Below, in pieces: positions 46,782 to 56,730 of a stretch of 62,975 nt of DNA. The position numbers and the translations under genes were made by a program. A model generated the notes under the pieces. That model saw only the letters and a list, made by a program, of their open reading frames with translations, was not told the DNA's origin and searched no databases. Origin of the DNA: Chromobacterium aquaticum (GTDB lineage Bacteria > Pseudomonadota > Gammaproteobacteria > Burkholderiales > Chromobacteriaceae); contig NZ_JAJOHW010000092.1 of the NCBI RefSeq assembly GCF_021129195.1, positions 1-62,975 on the forward strand. The letters run 5' to 3'. Each line of letters begins with the position of its first letter. Within the stretch, counting starts at the first letter, position 1.

Positions 46782-47498
46782 TCATGCGCTGCGCACGCTG
46801 ACGCGCACCGCGTCGTGGCGCCAGTATTCGTAATCGCAGTCCAGCGCGGCACCGGCGGCGTCGCGATTGACGCGGCGTATCAGCAGCACCGGGCTGCCTT
46901 CGGCCAGCATCAGCGCCTGGGCCACGCGGCCCTGCGCCGCCGCCGGCAGGATGTCGAAGGCCGCCGCCGCGTATTCGATGCCGTAATGACGGCGATACAG
47001 GCCGGTCAGCGATTGGCGCAAATCCTGCTCCTGGATGCCGGGGAAGCGCTCCGGCCGCAGGAAGTGCTCGACATAGAGCGCCACTCTGCCGTCCAGGCTG
47101 CGCTGACGGCAGATTTTCCACAGCGAGCTCAAGGGCGGCACTTCCAGCGCCCGGCACAGCTCGGGCGAGGCCAGCACGGTTTCCACGCTCAAGAGCCGGG
47201 TTTCCGCCGTCCGCTGCTGGGCGTCGGCCATGCGCTGGAAATGGTTGCCGTACAGCGGCGCGTATTCCAGCCGCGGAAAAGCGACGAACCAGCCGCGTCT
47301 TTCCTCGCGGTAGACCCGCCCTTCGGCCTCCAGCACGCTCAGCGCCTCTTTCAAGGTGATGCGGGTGGTGGCGAACAGATCGGCCAGCGCGCGCTCCGAC
47401 GGCAGGCGGTCGCCCGGCCGCAGCAGGCCGCCGTCGATTTGCTGCAATAAGGCGGCGCGGATGCGCGCGGCCTGGGAAAGCGGTTTCGCTTCAAGCAT
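46782..47498 (-). CDS. GntR-family regulator with UTRA domain (PhnF/PhnR-like)
   Basis: 238 residues. The N-terminal winged helix (~8-72) has LLQQIDGGLLRPGDRLPSERALADLFATTRITLKEALSVLEAEG. The C-terminal UTRA ligand domain has LSSLWKICRQRSLDGRVALYVEHFLRPERFPGI and LLIRRVNRDAAGAALDCDYEYWRHDAVRV, the closing motif of phosphonate-type regulators. It is divergent from a four-gene ABC importer and probably controls it. A GGACTAGTCC palindrome lies 3 bp before its start. Confidence 0.88.
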   Translation of the reverse strand: MLEAKPLSQAARIRAALLQQIDGGLLRPGDRLPSERALADLFATTRITLKEALSVLEAEGRVYREERRGWFVAFPRLEYAPLYGNHFQRMADAQQRTAETRLLSVETVLASPELCRALEVPPLSSLWKICRQRSLDGRVALYVEHFLRPERFPGIQEQDLRQSLTGLYRRHYGIEYAAAAFDILPAAAQGRVAQALMLAEGSPVLLIRRVNRDAAGAALDCDYEYWRHDAVRVSVRSA

Positions 47499-47500
47499 CA

Positions 47501-47695
47501 GGACTAGTCCAGCAATCAGATCGATGCCGGCTTTTTAACAAGCGAAAATGACAAGGAAATGAATGCGCGCGCGCGCCGCAAACCGGGCCGGAACCGATTC
47601 GTCACTGTTGTGCAATCAAACTGCCATGTGTCGTAAACCGGAATGTCATCAAGGCGGCATACCATCAGCATCGCCTTTATTTGACCTAGTCCAAA
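47501..47695. promoter_or_regulatory. divergent control region with two CTAGTCC sites
   Basis: GGACTAGTCC (47501-47510) is a perfect palindrome next to the regulator start, and GACCTAGTCC (47683-47692) shares its right half just before the importer gene. They are candidate operators for the GntR/UTRA protein. Confidence 0.45.
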
Positions 47696-47707
47696 GGGAT
47701 GGATGCC

Positions 47708-48802
47708 ATGAACAAACCGTTGCGCTGCGCCGTGCTGGGCGCGCTGGCCTTGCTGGCCAACACCGCTTTCGCCGACAACCTGAGCGCGCTGATCCAGGCC
47801 GCCAAGAAGGAAGGCGAGCTGAATGTGATCGCCCTGCCCCATGATTGGTGCGGCTACGGCGGCCTGATTGCCGGCTTCAAGGCCAAGTACGGCATCAAGG
47901 TGAACGAGCTGAATCCGGACGCCGGCTCCGCCGACGAACTGGAGGCGATCAAGGCCAACAAGAACAACAAGGGCCCGCAGGCGCCGGATGTGATCGACGT
48001 CGGCCTGTCCTTCGGCCCGCAGGCCAAGGCCGCCGGCCTGTTGCAGCCGTACAAGGTATCCAACTGGAAGAGTATTCCGGACAGCGTCAAGGACAAGGAC
48101 GGTTATTGGTACGGCGATTACTACGGCGTGCTGGCCTTCGAGGTGAACAAGGATCTGGTCACCAAGACGCCGACCGACTGGAGCGATCTGCTGAAGCCGG
48201 AATACAAGAACGCGGTGGCGCTGGCCGGCGATCCGCGCGTCGCCAACCAGGCGATCCAGGGCGTGTTCGCCGCCGGCTTGTCCCAAACCAAGGGCAATGC
48301 GGCCAAGGCCGCCGACGCCGGCCTCAAGTTCTTCGCGCAATTGAACAAGAGCGGCAACTTCGTGCCGGTGATCGGCAAGGCCGCCTCGCTGGCCCAGGGC
48401 AGCACCCCCATCGTGATCCGCTGGGACTATAACGCGCTGGCCGACCGCGACACCCTGAAGGGCAACCCCAAGGTGGAAGTGGTGGTGCCCAAGAGCGGCG
48501 TGGTCGCCGGCGTCTACGCCCAGGGCATCAGCGCCTACGCGCCGCACCCCAACGCCGCCAAGCTGTGGCAGGAGTATCTTTTCTCCGACGAGGGCCAGTT
48601 GGGCTGGCTCAAGGGCTATTGCCACCCCACCCGCTTCAACGATCTGGCCGCGCGCAAGAAAATCCCGCAGGACTTGCTGAGCAAGATGCCGGACGCCAGC
48701 GCCTATAAGAAGGCCCTGTTCCCGACGCTGGAGCAGCAGGAAGCCTACAAGGCGGTGATCACCAAGCAGTGGGACAGCGTGGTGGGCAGCAACGTCAAGT
48801 AA
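47708..48802 (+). CDS. ABC transporter substrate-binding protein (2-aminoethylphosphonate / Fe3+ type)
   Basis: About 364 residues with a signal peptide (MNKPLRCAVLGALALLANTAFA) and a periplasmic binding fold (ALIQAAKKEGELNVIALPHDWCGYGGLIAGFKAKYGIKV, then APDVIDVGLSFGPQAKAAGLLQPYK). This is the family-1 group that includes PhnS-like 2-aminoethylphosphonate and ferric-ion binders. With a PhnR-like regulator next door, phosphonate is the best guess, but no phosphonate-degrading gene is in view. The ATG at 47708 fits the ribosome site; 47699 is an upstream alternative. Confidence 0.82.
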   Translation: MNKPLRCAVLGALALLANTAFADNLSALIQAAKKEGELNVIALPHDWCGYGGLIAGFKAKYGIKVNELNPDAGSADELEAIKANKNNKGPQAPDVIDVGLSFGPQAKAAGLLQPYKVSNWKSIPDSVKDKDGYWYGDYYGVLAFEVNKDLVTKTPTDWSDLLKPEYKNAVALAGDPRVANQAIQGVFAAGLSQTKGNAAKAADAGLKFFAQLNKSGNFVPVIGKAASLAQGSTPIVIRWDYNALADRDTLKGNPKVEVVVPKSGVVAGVYAQGISAYAPHPNAAKLWQEYLFSDEGQLGWLKGYCHPTRFNDLAARKKIPQDLLSKMPDASAYKKALFPTLEQQEAYKAVITKQWDSVVGSNVK

Positions 48803-48869
48803 GCCGTTTCGCCCTGATTGGCGCGCGGCGCTTCCGCCGCGCGCGGGCTCTCTTTGGAAACACGCCCTC

Positions 48870-49781
48870 ATGTCCGCATCTTCCGATCCCCTCGCCGCCC
48901 GTTCCGGCCCGGCGTCGTCGCGCCGCGCCGGCGGTGGCTTCGTCTCGCTGTCCTGGCTGGGCGTGGCGCCGTTCTTTCTGTTCGCGCTGCTATTCCTGCT
49001 CCTGCCCACCGCCCGCTTGCTGTTGGGCGCTTTCCAGGACGCCGACGGCCATTTCACGCTGAACAATATCGCCCGGCTGTTCGAGCCGGCGATTCTCGAC
49101 GCCTACAAGATCAGCCTGCAGATCAGCGCCGCCTCGGCGCTGTTGGGCGCGGTCTTCGGCCTGTTGCTGGCCCTGGCCGCCATCCGCGGCCGGCTGCCCG
49201 GCTGGATACGGCCGACGCTGACCACCTTTTCCGGGGTGGCGTCCAATTTCGCCGGCGTGCCGCTGGCCTTCGCCTTCCTGGCCACGCTGGGACGCATGGG
49301 ACTGGTGACGGTGCTGCTGCGCCGCTACCTGGATTTCGATCTCTACGCCGGCGGCTTCAGCGTGCTCAGCTTCAGCGGCCTGACGCTGACGTATCTGTAC
49401 TTCCAGATTCCGCTGATGGTGCTGATCGTCAGCCCGGCCATAGACGGCCTCAAGACCGAATGGCGCGAGGCCTGCGACAGCCTGGGCGGCTCCGCCTTCG
49501 CCTACTGGAGCCGCGTCGCGCTGCCGGTGCTGTGGCCCAGCATCCTGGGCGCGGCGCTGCTGCTGTTCGCCAACGCCTTCGGCGCGGTGGCCACCGCTTA
49601 CGCGCTGACCGGCAGTTCGCTCAACATCGTCACCATCCTGCTCTATGCGCAAATCCGCGGCGACGTGCTGCACGATCAGAACCTGGGCTATGCGCTGGCG
49701 CTGGGCATGATCGTGGTCACCGGCCTGTCCAACGCCGCCTATATCTGGCTGCGCAGCCGCGCGGAAAGGAGCCGCTCATGA
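48870..49781 (+). CDS. ABC transporter permease 1
   Basis: 303 residues with six membrane segments. The cytoplasmic coupling loop reads IDGLKTEWREACDSLGGSAFAYWSRVALPVLWPSILGA, the EAA motif of binding-protein-dependent permeases. It follows the binding protein by 67 bp and overlaps permease 2 by 4 bp (ATGA). Confidence 0.9.
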   Translation: MSASSDPLAARSGPASSRRAGGGFVSLSWLGVAPFFLFALLFLLLPTARLLLGAFQDADGHFTLNNIARLFEPAILDAYKISLQISAASALLGAVFGLLLALAAIRGRLPGWIRPTLTTFSGVASNFAGVPLAFAFLATLGRMGLVTVLLRRYLDFDLYAGGFSVLSFSGLTLTYLYFQIPLMVLIVSPAIDGLKTEWREACDSLGGSAFAYWSRVALPVLWPSILGAALLLFANAFGAVATAYALTGSSLNIVTILLYAQIRGDVLHDQNLGYALALGMIVVTGLSNAAYIWLRSRAERSRS

Positions 49782-50593
49782 CACACCAACCTGCCCACCA
49801 GCCGCCGTCGCGGCTGGGCGCCTGGATCGCCGTCGCCGTGGGCGGCCTGTATTTCCTGCTGCCGCTGCTGGCTACCTTCGAGTTCAGCCTGAAGATGCTG
49901 CGCGAGGGCTATAGCTTCGCCGCCTACCAGACGGTGCTGCAGGACCCCGGCTTTCAGCAGAGCTTCGCCTATTCGGTGCTGATGGCCTTGCTCACCATCG
50001 TCATCGGCATCCTGCTGGTGGCGCCCACCGCGTTCTGGATCCAGCTCAAGCTGCCGCAGCTGCGGCCGCTGGTGGAATTCATCACCCTGCTGCCGCTGGT
50101 GATCCCGGCCATCGTCATCGTGTTCGGCTATCTGCGCCTGTTCGGCAGCGACGCCTGGCTGCCCTTGACCGGCAGCGAGCGCGGCACCGATCTCTTGCTG
50201 GTCTGCAGCTATGTGACGCTGGCGCTGCCCTATCTGTACCGTTCCATCGACGCCGGCCTGTCCGCCATCGACGTGCGTTCGCTGGCCGAGGCGGCGCAAA
50301 GCCTGGGCGGCGGCTGGCGGGTGATCCTGCTGCGGGTGATCTTCCCCAATATCAAATCCGCGCTGCTGTCCGGAGCCTTCCTGACCTTCGCCATCGTCAT
50401 CGGCGAATTCACCATGGCCAGCTTGCTGGCGCGGCCGGCCTTCGGACCGTATCTGCAATTGATCGGCGCCAACCGCGCTTATGAGCCGGCGGCGCTGGCC
50501 ATCATCGCCTTTTTGATCACCTGGGCGGCCATGGGCCTGCTGCAGGTGGCCGGCCGCCATCGCCGCGCCTTGCGCGAGGCGGCCTCTCACTGA
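49778..50593 (+). CDS. ABC transporter permease 2
   Basis: 271 residues with six membrane segments, the second half of the heterodimeric channel. Its EAA loop reads IDVRSLAEAAQSLGGGWRVILLRVIFPNIKSALLSG. The start overlaps the permease 1 stop (ATGA at 49778-49781), so translation is coupled. Confidence 0.9.
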   Translation: MTHQPAHQPPSRLGAWIAVAVGGLYFLLPLLATFEFSLKMLREGYSFAAYQTVLQDPGFQQSFAYSVLMALLTIVIGILLVAPTAFWIQLKLPQLRPLVEFITLLPLVIPAIVIVFGYLRLFGSDAWLPLTGSERGTDLLLVCSYVTLALPYLYRSIDAGLSAIDVRSLAEAAQSLGGGWRVILLRVIFPNIKSALLSGAFLTFAIVIGEFTMASLLARPAFGPYLQLIGANRAYEPAALAIIAFLITWAAMGLLQVAGRHRRALREAASH

Positions 50594-50613
50594 ACTTGGG
50601 AACGCATTCATAC

Positions 50614-51615
50614 ATGGCTTATCTGGATATCCAACATCTGCACAAGCGCTACGGCCAGCACACCGTGGTGCACGACTTCAATATGCGCGTGGAAGCCGGC
50701 GAATTCGTCACTTTCCTGGGCCCGTCCGGCTGCGGCAAAACCACGGTGCTGCGCATGATCGCCGGCTTCGAGACGCCCAGCGGCGGCGTGATCCGCATGC
50801 AGGGCGAGGACATCACCGCCTGCGCGCCGCAGAAGCGCGGCATCGGCATGGTGTTTCAAAGCTATGCGCTGTTTCCCAATATGAACGCCGGCGAGAACAT
50901 CGCCTTCGGCCTGAAGATGCAGAAGCGGCCGGCCGCCGACATCCGCCGCAAGGTGGCGGAGGCGCTGGCGCTGGTGGAGCTGTCCGGCAAGGAGGCGCAC
51001 TATCCGCACCAGTTGTCCGGCGGTCAGCGCCAGCGGGTGGCGCTGGCGCGCGCGCTGGTGGTGGAGCCGCGCATCCTGCTGCTGGACGAGCCGCTGTCGG
51101 CGCTGGACGCGCGCATCCGCAAGAATCTGCGTGAGCAGATCCGCGACATCCAGCGCCGCCTGGGGCTGACCACCATTTTCGTGACCCATGACCAGGAAGA
51201 AGCGCTGACGCTGTCAGACCGCATCTTCGTGATGAACCAGGGCAAGGTGGAGCAGGAAGGCTGCGCCGAGACCATTTACACCCAGCCGGCCACCGAGTTC
51301 GTCGCCCGCTTCATGGGTAATTACAATCTGCTGTCGGCCAGCGAGAGCCGGACGCTGCTGGGCCTGGAAATCCAGGGCCACCTGGCGATCCGCCCCGAAT
51401 CCATCCAGTTGCTGACCGAGGCCGACGCCGGCGACAGCCTGCCGGCGGTGGTGCGCCAGCGCCAGTTGCTGGGCAATATCATCCGCTATCAGGTGGAAAG
51501 CGCCGGCACCCTGTTGCAGGTGGACCGGCTCAACCACGGCCCGGCCGACGTGCTGGCCGATGGCGCGCCGGTGCGCTTGCGCATCCGCCGCGACGATATG
51601 CGCGAGGTGCGCTAA
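50614..51615 (+). CDS. ABC transporter ATP-binding protein
   Basis: 333 residues. Seen: Walker [11 protein letters not shown]-loop [10 protein letters not shown], signature [15 protein letters not shown], Walker [13 protein letters not shown] and the H-loop [17 protein letters not shown]-terminal TOBE-type domain (~240-333) is present as in PotA/FbpC/PhnT proteins. It powers the importer. The ATG at 50614 is preferred to a TTG at 50596. Its TAA stop overlaps the stop of the convergent chemoreceptor gene. Confidence 0.93.
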   Translation: MAYLDIQHLHKRYGQHTVVHDFNMRVEAGEFVTFLGPSGCGKTTVLRMIAGFETPSGGVIRMQGEDITACAPQKRGIGMVFQSYALFPNMNAGENIAFGLKMQKRPAADIRRKVAEALALVELSGKEAHYPHQLSGGQRQRVALARALVVEPRILLLDEPLSALDARIRKNLREQIRDIQRRLGLTTIFVTHDQEEALTLSDRIFVMNQGKVEQEGCAETIYTQPATEFVARFMGNYNLLSASESRTLLGLEIQGHLAIRPESIQLLTEADAGDSLPAVVRQRQLLGNIIRYQVESAGTLLQVDRLNHGPADVLADGAPVRLRIRRDDMREVR

Positions 51616-53456
51616 ACCTCCGGAGGGCGGCGGAAATAGGCCATCTGCCGGCGCAAGCTGCCGGCCCGCTGCGACACTTCCTGCGCCGCGGCCGACAGTT
51701 GCTCGCTGGCGGCGGCATTGCCCTGGGACAGCTGGCTCAGGCCCTGCATGGTCTGATTGATGGTGCCGACGTGCTGGGCCTGGACGATGGCTTCCCTGGA
51801 GATGGCCGATACCTGCTCCCGGGTCAGTTCGCTGGATTCGACGATGGCGCCCAGGCTCTTGCCGGCGGCTTCCGCCAAGCGCACGCTGCCGGTGGCCACC
51901 TGGCCTATCTCCTTGGCCGCGGCCTGGCTGCGCATCGCCAGCTTGCGCACTTCGTCGGCCACCACGGCGAAGCCCTTGCCCAGTTCGCCGGCGCGCGCCG
52001 CCTCGATGGCGGCGTTCAGCGCCAGCAGATTGGTCTGGTAGGCGATGTCGTCGATGATCTCGGTGCGCTGGGCGATCACATGCATCGCCGCTATGGTTTC
52101 GCCCACCACCCGCTTGCCCTCTTCCGCCTGACGCGCCGCCTCGCTGGCGATATCGCCGCTGCGGCCGGCGTCGCGCGCCATCGCGAACATCTGGCCGGCG
52201 ATCTCGTCCACCGCGTGACTGGTCTGCTCGATGTCGGCCGAAGTGCGGCAGGCGCTGTCGGACAAGCCCTGTGAGGCACTATTCAACTGCAGCGCGGCAT
52301 TGGCCACCGCGTCCGCGTCCTGCTGCACCTGCAGAATCACTCCGCTCAGCTTCCGCCCCATCTGGTGGATATGCGCGGCCAGGCTGCTGTCGTCGGCCGC
52401 GGCCAGCGGCAGGCGGAAGTCCAGTTGGCCGCCAGCCAGCTCGCGCATGCCCTGCGCCACTTCATCCGGCTCCGCCCCCAATGTTTTCAGGATATTGCGC
52501 GCCATCCACACCGCGGCGCCTATCGGCGCCAGCACGCCGATCAACACCGCGATCGCCAGCCAGCTTTGCCAGCGCGCCGCGTCCGCCTGTCGCGCCAGCG
52601 CCTGGCGGATGCGGTCCAGCAACTGGCCCTGCACCCCGAACAAGGCGTCGATCCGCGCGCTGGCCAGCTGGAACCACTCCTCGCTGCCCAGGCTTTGCAT
52701 CGCGCCGGGACCGCGCGCCAGCACGCCGTCGCGCGCGGTCTCGTATTGCGAGCTGGCGTTCAGCGCCCGAGCCAGCAGGGCCTCGTCGCCGCCGCTCTGC
52801 CGGTACAGGCCGCGGCACAAGGCTTCCTGCGACACCATGCCGCTGGCCAGGCGGAAATCGGTGAGATTGAAGTTGCCCACCACCAGCACGCCGCCGATCA
52901 AGCCGCGCGCGCGGCCGGTGTACTCCTTCTGGCAATGCAGCGCCGCCCATTGCTGCACCAGCGCGCGCACCTCGTCGCTCTGCGAATAAAACAGGGTGAT
53001 CACCCGGGACAGGTTTTCGATGATGTCGGTGTAGCGATCAAAAGCCGGTAAGGGCGAAACATGCCGCGCATCCACCTCGCGCCGCAGGCTGGCCAGCGCG
53101 GCCGAGGCTGGTAACTGCTGATCCAGAAAGCCGGCCAGCTTGGCGGAGATATCCTCGCCCCGCTGCCGGCGCAGCCACGCCAGCGCCTCGTCCGCCCGCT
53201 GCCGCTGTTGCTGCAAGCCCGGCGGCGGCGGCTGATGCGCGCTCAGGAAACGGTTGCTCAAGCCCCTCTCTATCTGTAAGGCCTGGATCAGTTCGCCCAC
53301 GCTCCGCACACTGTCCGCCAGCGCCTCGTCGCGCTGCAACGCGCGCGCCAGCTGCCATTGCTCATGGGCCTGCCATAGCGCACCGCCCAGCAACAGCAAC
53401 ACCAGCGGTGCGATCAACAAGGCCAGTTTGTGCGCCAGCTTCAGACGTACGCGCAT
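51612..53456 (-). CDS. methyl-accepting chemotaxis protein with NIT (nitrate/nitrite-sensing) domain
   Basis: 614 residues. The first membrane segment (~10-27) is followed by a periplasmic helical domain (~45-315) with the NIT signature [17 protein letters not shown]. The second membrane segment ([23 protein letters not shown]) leads to a HAMP-like linker and the signalling domain with [41 protein letters not shown] domains sense nitrate or nitrite, so this is a candidate nitrate chemoreceptor. AGGAG decides the start at 53456. Confidence 0.9.
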   Translation of the reverse strand: MRVRLKLAHKLALLIAPLVLLLLGGALWQAHEQWQLARALQRDEALADSVRSVGELIQALQIERGLSNRFLSAHQPPPPGLQQQRQRADEALAWLRRQRGEDISAKLAGFLDQQLPASAALASLRREVDARHVSPLPAFDRYTDIIENLSRVITLFYSQSDEVRALVQQWAALHCQKEYTGRARGLIGGVLVVGNFNLTDFRLASGMVSQEALCRGLYRQSGGDEALLARALNASSQYETARDGVLARGPGAMQSLGSEEWFQLASARIDALFGVQGQLLDRIRQALARQADAARWQSWLAIAVLIGVLAPIGAAVWMARNILKTLGAEPDEVAQGMRELAGGQLDFRLPLAAADDSSLAAHIHQMGRKLSGVILQVQQDADAVANAALQLNSASQGLSDSACRTSADIEQTSHAVDEIAGQMFAMARDAGRSGDIASEAARQAEEGKRVVGETIAAMHVIAQRTEIIDDIAYQTNLLALNAAIEAARAGELGKGFAVVADEVRKLAMRSQAAAKEIGQVATGSVRLAEAAGKSLGAIVESSELTREQVSAISREAIVQAQHVGTINQTMQGLSQLSQGNAAASEQLSAAAQEVSQRAGSLRRQMAYFRRPPEV

Positions 53457-53540
53457 CGGAACTCCTGTTCGCGTGCATGGACGAAGACTCCGCCTTGGAA
53501 GCGGAGGGCTGTTCGAGGAATCGGTTCTATGCCTCGCGCG

Positions 53541-53568
53541 AGCTCGCGAGATCGCAAACACGTTCTAA
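53541..53568. repeat. right-half copy of the TIR element (1)
   Basis: CTCGCGAGATCGCAAACACG then TTCTAA, matching the right end of copy A (CTCGCGAGATCGTAAACAGG then TTCTTA). Confidence 0.6.
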
Positions 53569-53649
53569 CTATAGGTGGCCGGGCAAGGCAAGCCCAAAAG
53601 CATTAAGACCCGCTAACCAAACCCCAGCGGTTCTCGTGTCTCGCTCTTG

Positions 53650-53675
53650 CTCGCTAGATCGTAAACACGTTCTAA
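53650..53675. repeat. right-half copy of the TIR element (2)
   Basis: CTCGCTAGATCGTAAACACG then TTCTAA, preceded by GTCTCGCTCTTG as in the intact copies. It lies 82 bp from the first half copy in the same direction and supplies the TAG stop of the 53672-54898 gene. Confidence 0.65.
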
Positions 53676-54898
53676 GCCCCCGCGCGCGCCAGACAGCTTT
53701 GATAGCGGCCATCCACGCGCCGGGCGAACCACTCCGTGGTCAGGCGGCGGGTGAACTTGGGGCTGACCAACACGATCTGCGGCATGATTTCGCGCGGCGC
53801 CCTGGCGCCGGCCAGCGCGAAGACTTTCTGGTACAGCGCGGTCTGAGCGAAGCCGGACAGCTTCTCCAGGCGCAGGTCGCGCAACATATCGTCCGCGCTC
53901 ATGCCTAGCCGGCCGGACAAGGCCTGTAGCGCTTTCTGGGTTTCGCTGGCCTCGCCGGACAAGGCCCGGTTCATCTTGTCGCGGTACAGCATGATGTCGC
54001 CATCCAGCGCCAGCTTGCGGCCGCTGAGACGAGCCACCGCCTGCTGGAAGGCGGCGTTGCGGCTGGCGTAGCGGCCGGCGTTGTAATCGGCGAAGCGGTA
54101 GACCATCTGGCTGTAAGGCGCCGGGTATTGCAGCAGGATGGCGCTGCCGAAATACACGCTGCCGCGCCGGGTGAACACTTCGTCGCGCAGGCTGCCGGCG
54201 TAGCGATAAGGATAGGGCCAGGCGCGGACATGGGTTTCCGCGAACGCCACGCTGACCTGCATCGGACCGCCATCGCGGATCGGGTTCTTGTGTTCGAAGA
54301 TGGTCTGGCCGAACGGCAGCTCGCGCACCATGTCCTCGAACAGCGCGTTCATTTCGCGCTTGGTGCGCAGCGCGTCCACCCGCTGCTTATAGCTGCGGCC
54401 GTCCGGGGATTTCTTCTGCATCGCGGCGTCCACCACGAAGCCGGGAATCAGGTATTTCTGCCGCCGTTGTTCGATCTCGCCCCAGACGATCTTGGACAGA
54501 TTGGGCACCACCGGGTCCGGGCTGAAGCCGGACTCCTGCTCGGCCACCGCCAGCACCGCGCAGAAATATTTCGGCGTATAGGGAATCTTCAGATGGCTGA
54601 ACGCGCCGATGATGTCGGCGTTCCAGCCCTTGCGGTCCGGAATGCCTGCCGGCAGCAGGCGGTTGAGCAGTTCGCCGCCCTGCGCGTCCGTGAGCGCCGG
54701 ACGGCTGGCCGGCTTGCCGATGGGCGGAGGCGGCGTGACAGCCGGCGCCGGCGTCGCCAACGGCGTGCTGGCTTCGGGCGTCATTGTCGGAACTGGCGCG
54801 GGAAGTTCGGAAACGGGCGCCGAAACCGGCGCGGGAGCGGTCGCGGCGCAGCCGGTCAACACCAGCGTTGCCAGGACCAGGGAAAGGGAGGACTTCAC
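53672..54898 (-). CDS. DUF1615 family lipoprotein
   Basis: 408 residues. It starts with GTG (AAGGAG at the right distance) and has a lipoprotein signal (LATLVLTGC), then a proline/threonine-rich linker, then the DUF1615 domain (~80-405) with YFCAVLAVAEQESGFSPDPVVPNLSKIVW, GGPMQVSVAFAE and ADYNAGRYASRNAAFQ. Parts resemble lysozyme-like transglycosylase motifs (AEQESGF), so a cell-wall role is possible. The TAG stop lies in a TIR half copy. Confidence 0.85.
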   Translation of the reverse strand: MKSSLSLVLATLVLTGCAATAPAPVSAPVSELPAPVPTMTPEASTPLATPAPAVTPPPPIGKPASRPALTDAQGGELLNRLLPAGIPDRKGWNADIIGAFSHLKIPYTPKYFCAVLAVAEQESGFSPDPVVPNLSKIVWGEIEQRRQKYLIPGFVVDAAMQKKSPDGRSYKQRVDALRTKREMNALFEDMVRELPFGQTIFEHKNPIRDGGPMQVSVAFAETHVRAWPYPYRYAGSLRDEVFTRRGSVYFGSAILLQYPAPYSQMVYRFADYNAGRYASRNAAFQQAVARLSGRKLALDGDIMLYRDKMNRALSGEASETQKALQALSGRLGMSADDMLRDLRLEKLSGFAQTALYQKVFALAGARAPREIMPQIVLVSPKFTRRLTTEWFARRVDGRYQSCLARAGA

Positions 54899-54943
54899 GC
54901 CGGCTCCTTGCGATGGGGCGATAAAACCGCAAGTGTAGCGCAA

Positions 54944-54970
54944 AGCCCGCCGCGGCTCGCGGCGGGCTCG
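54944..54970 (-). terminator. terminator of the NSS transporter gene
   Basis: AGCCCGCCGCG / CGCGGCGGGCT with a 3-base loop, followed on the minus strand by TTTGCG, 25 bp after the stop. Confidence 0.75.
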
Positions 54971-54994
54971 TGCTGAGCGGGCGCTCAGGCCGGA

Positions 54995-56323
54995 TCAGCC
55001 GGCGCGCAGGCTGGCCACCATGATCCAGCCGATCAGAGCCGGCGCCATCGCCATGCAGAAGCCGCGCATCAGCCGCATGCGGCGGCCGGCGCCGTCGCCC
55101 GCCAGCTCGCGGCGCACCACCGGCCACGCCTTCCAGCCCACAAACAGAGCCAGCAGCAGTTCACCCAGCGGCATCAGCAGCTTGGAGGTCAGGTAGTCCA
55201 GCAGATCGAAAAAGCCCATGCCGAACAACTGGTACTCGCTCCACACGCCCAGGGACAGGGACGCCGGAATGCCCAGCAAGAAGATTCCCAGCGTCATCAC
55301 CCAGGCCGCCTGGCCACGCTTGAGGCCGAATTCGTCGATCGCGAAGCTGGTCACCACTTCCAGCAGGGACACCGAGGAAGTCAGCGCCGCCAGCAACAGC
55401 AGGCAGAAGAACATCACCGCGAACAGCTGGCCCAGCGGCAGATGGGCGAACACCGCCGGCATGGTGATGAAGGTCAGGCCGGGACCGGCGGACGGATCGA
55501 AACCGAAGGCGAACACCGCCGGCAGCACCATCAGACCAGCGAGGAAGCACGTCGCCACCGTCAGCAGGATCACCCACAGCGCCGACCCCAGCAGATTGGA
55601 TTCCTTGCTCACGTAGGAGCCGTAGGTGATCATGATGCCCAGGCCCAGCGACAGCGAGAAGAAGGCCAGGCCCAACGCGTCCACCAGCATGGCGGCGCTG
55701 ACCTTGGAGAAGTCCGGCGCGACGAAGTATTTGACGCCTTCCCACGCGCCCGGCAGCGTCAGGCCGCGGGCGATCAGCACCAGCATCAGCACGAACAAGG
55801 CCGGCATCAGGAATTTCGACAGGTTCTCAATGCCCTTTTGCACGCCGCCGGCCACCACCCACAGGGTCAGCAGCGCGAAACCGGCGTGATAGGCGATGGG
55901 CTGCAGCGGGTCGCTGATGAAGCCGCTGAAAATGCCGCCCAGCACCTTGGCGTCGGAGGTCATGATGCTGCCGCCCAGCGCCTTGACGATATAGGCTATG
56001 GTCCAGCCGCCCACCACGCTGTAAAACGCCAGGATCAGGAAACACACCAGCACGCTCATATAGCCGATGATGGGCCAGGCGCCGCCGGCCAGCTGCCGGA
56101 ACGCGCCCACCGCGCCGGCCTTGGAGGCCCGGCCCAGCGCCATCTCGGACAACATCAGGGCCAGGCCCAGCGTCAGGCAGATGCCCAGGTAGATGAACAG
56201 GAAAGCGCCGCCGCCATTGGTGGCCGCGACATAGGGAAACTTCCAGATCGCGCCCAGGCCGATGGCCGAACCGGCTGCCGCGAGAATGAAACCGAGGCGT
56301 GAGCCCCATTGTGATCTAGCCAT
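54995..56323 (-). CDS. sodium-dependent transporter, NSS/SNF family
   Basis: 442 residues with about 11-12 membrane segments. Seen: the first-helix signature SQWGSRLGFILAAAGSAIGLGAIWKFPYVAATNGGGAFLFIYL, which forms the sodium and substrate site of LeuT-type carriers, and later ALTSSVSLLEVVTSFAIDE. It probably imports an amino acid with sodium; the substrate is not evident. The upstream region contains a TGTATT-TTG-AATACA dyad and a leader of roughly 250 bp. Confidence 0.92.
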   Translation of the reverse strand: MARSQWGSRLGFILAAAGSAIGLGAIWKFPYVAATNGGGAFLFIYLGICLTLGLALMLSEMALGRASKAGAVGAFRQLAGGAWPIIGYMSVLVCFLILAFYSVVGGWTIAYIVKALGGSIMTSDAKVLGGIFSGFISDPLQPIAYHAGFALLTLWVVAGGVQKGIENLSKFLMPALFVLMLVLIARGLTLPGAWEGVKYFVAPDFSKVSAAMLVDALGLAFFSLSLGLGIMITYGSYVSKESNLLGSALWVILLTVATCFLAGLMVLPAVFAFGFDPSAGPGLTFITMPAVFAHLPLGQLFAVMFFCLLLLAALTSSVSLLEVVTSFAIDEFGLKRGQAAWVMTLGIFLLGIPASLSLGVWSEYQLFGMGFFDLLDYLTSKLLMPLGELLLALFVGWKAWPVVRRELAGDGAGRRMRLMRGFCMAMAPALIGWIMVASLRAG

Positions 56324-56573
56324 AATACTGTCTGCTTCTTTGTCCGAATCATTGTTATTGAATCGCCGGAATCAAGGCGCGCATGAACGCGCGGCCGCAA
56401 CAACGGCAAAGGTGCTGTGGTGCGCCGGAAGGGGCGCGGCTCGTGCCAGGCCAGATCATGAAGCCCGGAAACGAACGGAAGGGACCCGGCAAGCCGGGCG
56501 AGGGAGAGAAAACCGCCGAGTAGGCAGCGCCGCGACCGCGTCAGGGGTGGCGACGGGCAGCGGTTCTCGCTAG

Positions 56574-56588
56574 TGTATTTTGAATACA
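56574..56588. promoter_or_regulatory. perfect dyad upstream of the NSS transporter
   Basis: TGTATT-TTG-AATACA, a perfect 6-3-6 inverted repeat in the promoter-like AT-rich part about 250 bp before the transporter start. The regulator is unknown. Confidence 0.45.
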
Positions 56589-56730
56589 AACTCGAATTTA
56601 CCACGAATGATGTCGATTTTCAGCGAACGCTGGCAATTAATTGTGGCTTGGCGCGGCAACATCGCCATTTAGCGGCCAAAACTACCGTCCAGCGGTTTGA
56701 GCATGAAATATCACCACTCCGGGAATACAC

